From a virus: 32,684 nucleotides of DNA. The stretch spans positions 1 through 32,684 of the IMG/VR virus record IMGVR_UViG_3300009285_005866; one strand, given 5' to 3'. How positions within the stretch are numbered: position 1 is the first letter of the stretch; each line of letters starts with the position of its first letter. Shown piece after piece: positions 30,957 to 32,684 of this stretch. The notes under the pieces are model-generated. The model was not told where the DNA came from, did no database searches, and was given only the letters and a program-made list of their open reading frames with translations. The position numbers and the translations under genes are program-made.

Positions 30957-31248
30957 CGATTTTGCTGTTTAATCGTCTCTGCTCCTCCAGTATGATCTGT
31001 ATGGCCTGGTCGAGAGGCACACAGAGGTCTTCTCCGTTCTGCTTCGTCTTGACCATACAGGCCAGGTATTGCTCAATCTGGTCTACCTTATTCGGCGCTT
31101 TAGGCACTCGATCATAATGTCCGGCCCATAATACCCCGGCTGCGACACCTATTCCGATGGCGGCAACGACCCACGGCCGCCAGTTTTTGTACCAGGGGTT
31201 AGGTAGACTATCGAGTACGTCTTGTACTTGTTGTTCTTCTTCATTCAT
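30934..31248 (-). CDS. Single-span membrane protein with helical outer part
   Basis: The 104 residues consist of an acidic start (MNEEEQQVQDVLDSLPNPWY), one membrane helix (about residues 24-43, RPWVVAAIGIGVAAGVLWAG) and an outer helical part (NKVDQIEQYLACMVKTKQNG; QIILEEQRRLNSKIDALQ) with two Cys that could pair. This layout, an anchor followed by a coiled-coil, is shared by spanin-like and superinfection-exclusion proteins, but neither is demonstrable. The start overlaps the upstream stop as ATGA. Confidence 0.6.
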   Translation of the reverse strand: MNEEEQQVQDVLDSLPNPWYKNWRPWVVAAIGIGVAAGVLWAGHYDRVPKAPNKVDQIEQYLACMVKTKQNGEDLCVPLDQAIQIILEEQRRLNSKIDALQPSP

Positions 31249-31370
31249 ATCGTTTGACTTAATAATTTAATCATTCCCCAACCCCAAAAAATAAACCCGA
31301 TCAGCCCGATTACCCCAAATATCAGGCCGATGATGATGAATGTTCCCGAGTGTTTTGGTTCGTCAATCAT
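31245..31370 (-). CDS. Small membrane peptide
   Basis: The 41 residues have a short polar start (MIDEPKHSG) and one long hydrophobic segment (TFIIIGLIFGVIGLIGFIFW), then a basic end. Both ends are coupled: its start overlaps the end of the upstream gene by 8 nt and its stop overlaps the next ATG (ATGA). Unrecognised; the coupling supports it as a real gene. Confidence 0.55.
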   Translation of the reverse strand: MIDEPKHSGTFIIIGLIFGVIGLIGFIFWGWGMIKLLSQTI

Positions 31371-31674
31371 GCCAGTTTGGTAGATTATTAAGTGCTACGT
31401 GCGCTTCCTCCGGGCTATAGTACCGATCGCACCGGCCATTGTCCCAATCCGGTTCGGCGCAGATCTGGTAGTCATAGAGCTGGAGTATCTGTTTGAAAGT
31501 CCGGCCGCAGTGCTTCCGATCATCGTAGTCAGAACAGGGCTGGATCACCGAAATGTACGCGGGATTGCGGCCGATCATCGGCTTGGCCCTGACCACGTCC
31601 CCCCAGAAGAATGCGGTAAAAGCCGCGGCTAAAACAGCCAGAGCGACGACGATAAGGAAGAGGAGGAGTTTCAT
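31363..31674 (-). CDS. Secreted Cys-containing protein
   Basis: A signal or anchor sequence (MKLLLFLIVVALAVLAAAF) leads into about 80 residues with four Cys (IQPCSDYDDRKHCGRT and YQICAEPDWDNGRCDR) that could form two disulfides outside the cytoplasm. Small phage proteins of this type often protect the host envelope or alter its surface. No family is recognised. It overlaps the upstream membrane gene by 4 nt and the downstream one by 8 nt. Confidence 0.6.
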   Translation of the reverse strand: MKLLLFLIVVALAVLAAAFTAFFWGDVVRAKPMIGRNPAYISVIQPCSDYDDRKHCGRTFKQILQLYDYQICAEPDWDNGRCDRYYSPEEAHVALNNLPNWHD

Positions 31675-31868
31675 ATATCAGAAAAATAAAACAAACAGAA
31701 TAATCCAATAAGGATACTGCCAAAAAAATTGAGCATTGCCCATTCAAAACCTAAAGTGTATGCAATCCAAACTGTCCCTATAAAGAACCACAGAAAACCA
31801 GCAATACCAACAACAACAACAAGAGCACTTAGCAAACTAACGATAATCCTGCTTTCCATTATTTTCAT
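31671..31868 (-). CDS. Two-segment small membrane protein
   Basis: The 65 residues contain two hydrophobic helices (about 7-33 and 45-62) and almost nothing outside the membrane. AAAGGGATAAAGAG precedes the ATG. The coding region is strongly A/T-rich (for example 18 G+C in the 60 bases 31681-31740, counted by eye) unlike the structural genes. It could be an immunity or exclusion protein; unproved. Confidence 0.55.
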   Translation of the reverse strand: MKIMESRIIVSLLSALVVVVGIAGFLWFFIGTVWIAYTLGFEWAMLNFFGSILIGLFCLFYFSDI

Positions 31869-31892
31869 CTCTTTATCCCTTTCTCTTGGGGC

Positions 31893-32273
31893 TTAATTTG
31901 ATTCAATCTCTCGGAGCAGCATTCTCTGAACTTCTTTTCGGTTCTCTGTCCGCCACATTTCCCAGCTTGGGTCTATAAGTTTCCATTTTATCCATTCAAT
32001 TGAATCTGGCTTTGGGTCGTAGGGAGTTTTGTATCGGTAGCAACGTGGGCATAATTGAATTATGCTGTCTGACCCTCTGGGTTGTCGGTATTGGAAATGG
32101 TCTGAACAAAAATACAATCCGCACCCGTATTCGCCACCATAGGGTTCTGTGCCACAAACATACGAGAGTCCCCTATCTATTTCTTTATTGCACTTCGGCA
32201 GGTCGCAAATTGCAGGAACTCCATATCCGATGTCTCGTTGCCAATTTGAATCAAATCCTATTGACCAGCCCAT
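31893..32273 (-). CDS. Cysteine-rich zinc-binding protein of a widespread phage type
   Basis: The 126 residues carry Cys23, Cys28, Cys40, Cys51, Cys56, His59 and Cys75-x2-Cys78, enough for two zinc sites. The start MGWSIGFDSNWQRDIGYGVP followed by a Cys-rich middle is a pattern I recall from many phage hypothetical proteins; the function is unknown. The C-terminal third is helical and Trp-rich (IEWIKWKLIDPSWEMW). It is separated from the upstream gene by 14 nt and has only a weak AGAAG upstream. Confidence 0.65.
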   Translation of the reverse strand: MGWSIGFDSNWQRDIGYGVPAICDLPKCNKEIDRGLSYVCGTEPYGGEYGCGLYFCSDHFQYRQPRGSDSIIQLCPRCYRYKTPYDPKPDSIEWIKWKLIDPSWEMWRTENRKEVQRMLLREIESN

Positions 32274-32287
32274 ATCATTCTTCTAAT

Positions 32288-32650
32288 TCAATCCCGTATT
32301 GGGTCAGCGGGATTCGTTTCATATTTCTTTATTAAATCAATAATGTTTTTAATCACTTCTGCTTCTCGGTGAGACAACTCGGAGGCGATAAAGGATTTGA
32401 TTCCCTGACGTACTACTATTTCTCCTGGTTCAGGTTCATATATTGTGCTTGGTAAATCTGCGAAATCAGGAAACTCCTTATCAAATCTTTCCTCCCAGCC
32501 TTGTGTCTCTAACCCAGCCATTTTCCTTTGATCTAGGTTAGACAGTCGAGCGGCTTCTGGTGCGGCGGCAAGGAGTTCTTCTTTGGTGATTGGCTTGCTC
32601 TTCTGTGGCTCGCTGGTAGGTGAGGGGGTGGAGGTCATTTGGATAGCCAT
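32288..32650 (-). CDS. Hypothetical protein at the right edge
   Basis: The 120 residues start with a Ser/Thr/Pro-rich stretch (TSTPSPTSEPQKSKPITKEE) that looks disordered, then a helical and mixed domain. No family recognised. No Shine-Dalgarno sequence precedes the ATG at 32650; an in-frame ATG at 32638 is an alternative. A/T-rich codons match the neighbouring minus-strand genes. It is the first gene of the minus-strand run within this window, and its promoter may lie beyond the edge. Confidence 0.5.
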   Translation of the reverse strand: MAIQMTSTPSPTSEPQKSKPITKEELLAAAPEAARLSNLDQRKMAGLETQGWEERFDKEFPDFADLPSTIYEPEPGEIVVRQGIKSFIASELSHREAEVIKNIIDLIKKYETNPADPIRD

Positions 32651-32684
32651 AAATCGCGGATAATCAAAAATGATAGTTGAGCCC

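Noticed and set aside
1-32684. Direct terminal repeats or circular overlap at the window ends
   Set aside because: The first and last tens of bases share no visible repeat, so completeness of the genome cannot be argued.
1-32684. CRISPR array or insertion sequence
   Set aside because: No evenly spaced direct repeats, transposase motif or terminal inverted repeats of IS type were seen. The only short tandem repeat noticed (CATTTA x3 near 3074) encodes the His-Leu run of TerS.

Overview
The window is most likely part of a tailed-phage (or prophage) genome carrying the packaging, head, tail and lysis genes of a short-tailed (podovirus-like) virus. The support is a small and large terminase, portal, scaffold-like protein, major capsid protein, a connector, a beta-propeller-like tail hub, and two large internal or ejection proteins in one long plus-strand run, with no sheath, tube or tape-measure gene. 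No integrase, polymerase, helicase, CI-type repressor or tRNA is recognisable, so this is not a complete genome. All genes read with the standard bacterial code. The fibre and surface proteins are rich in Ala-Thr-Ser-Thr stretches (for example TATSTF and ASTTDYF) of a style I associate with Patescibacteria (CPR) proteins. A CPR or similar host is therefore an inference, not shown.

Layout. 1-1166 is a regulatory region. It has two minus-strand sigma70-type promoters, one driving a gene that leaves the window and one driving an HNH nuclease, and a plus-strand promoter followed by about 390 nt of non-coding, potentially pseudoknotted leader and a 13-codon leader ORF. 1167-3502 holds small early or packaging genes ending in a TerS candidate. 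3451-8340 is TerL, portal and small head-completion candidates. 8341-8518 is a structured gap with a terminator-like hairpin. 8519-11182 is the scaffold, decoration and major capsid block. 11179-16101 encodes three large surface or fibre-like proteins. 16114-17653 is a first lysis-like block: three small membrane proteins and a papain-like peptidase fused to a holin-like domain. 17703-22409 is the connector, tail hub and another surface protein. 22428-28387 is two internal virion proteins; the larger is a 1542-residue polyvalent protein carrying an ADP-ribosyltransferase-like domain. 28365-30653 is a second lysis-like block (membrane peptide and a dual metallopeptidase) plus small secreted and zinc-ribbon genes behind a structured leader. 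A strong terminator at 30741-30778 separates these from a convergent minus-strand operon (30777-32650) of small zinc-binding, membrane and secreted proteins.

How they work together. TerS, TerL and portal, possibly helped by the HNH nuclease, would package DNA into a capsid built on the scaffold. The connector and propeller hub would close the vertex and form the short tail. The YadA-like fibre and signal-anchored surface proteins would contact the host. The two internal proteins would be ejected with the DNA, the ART domain perhaps modifying a host target at once. The two peptidase loci would open the envelope late. The most unusual points are the ART domain inside the ejection protein, the in-frame internal start in the peptidase-holin ORF, the HEXXH plus M23 lysin, N-terminal membrane anchors on several surface-type proteins, the two structured leaders, and strong base-composition mosaicism.
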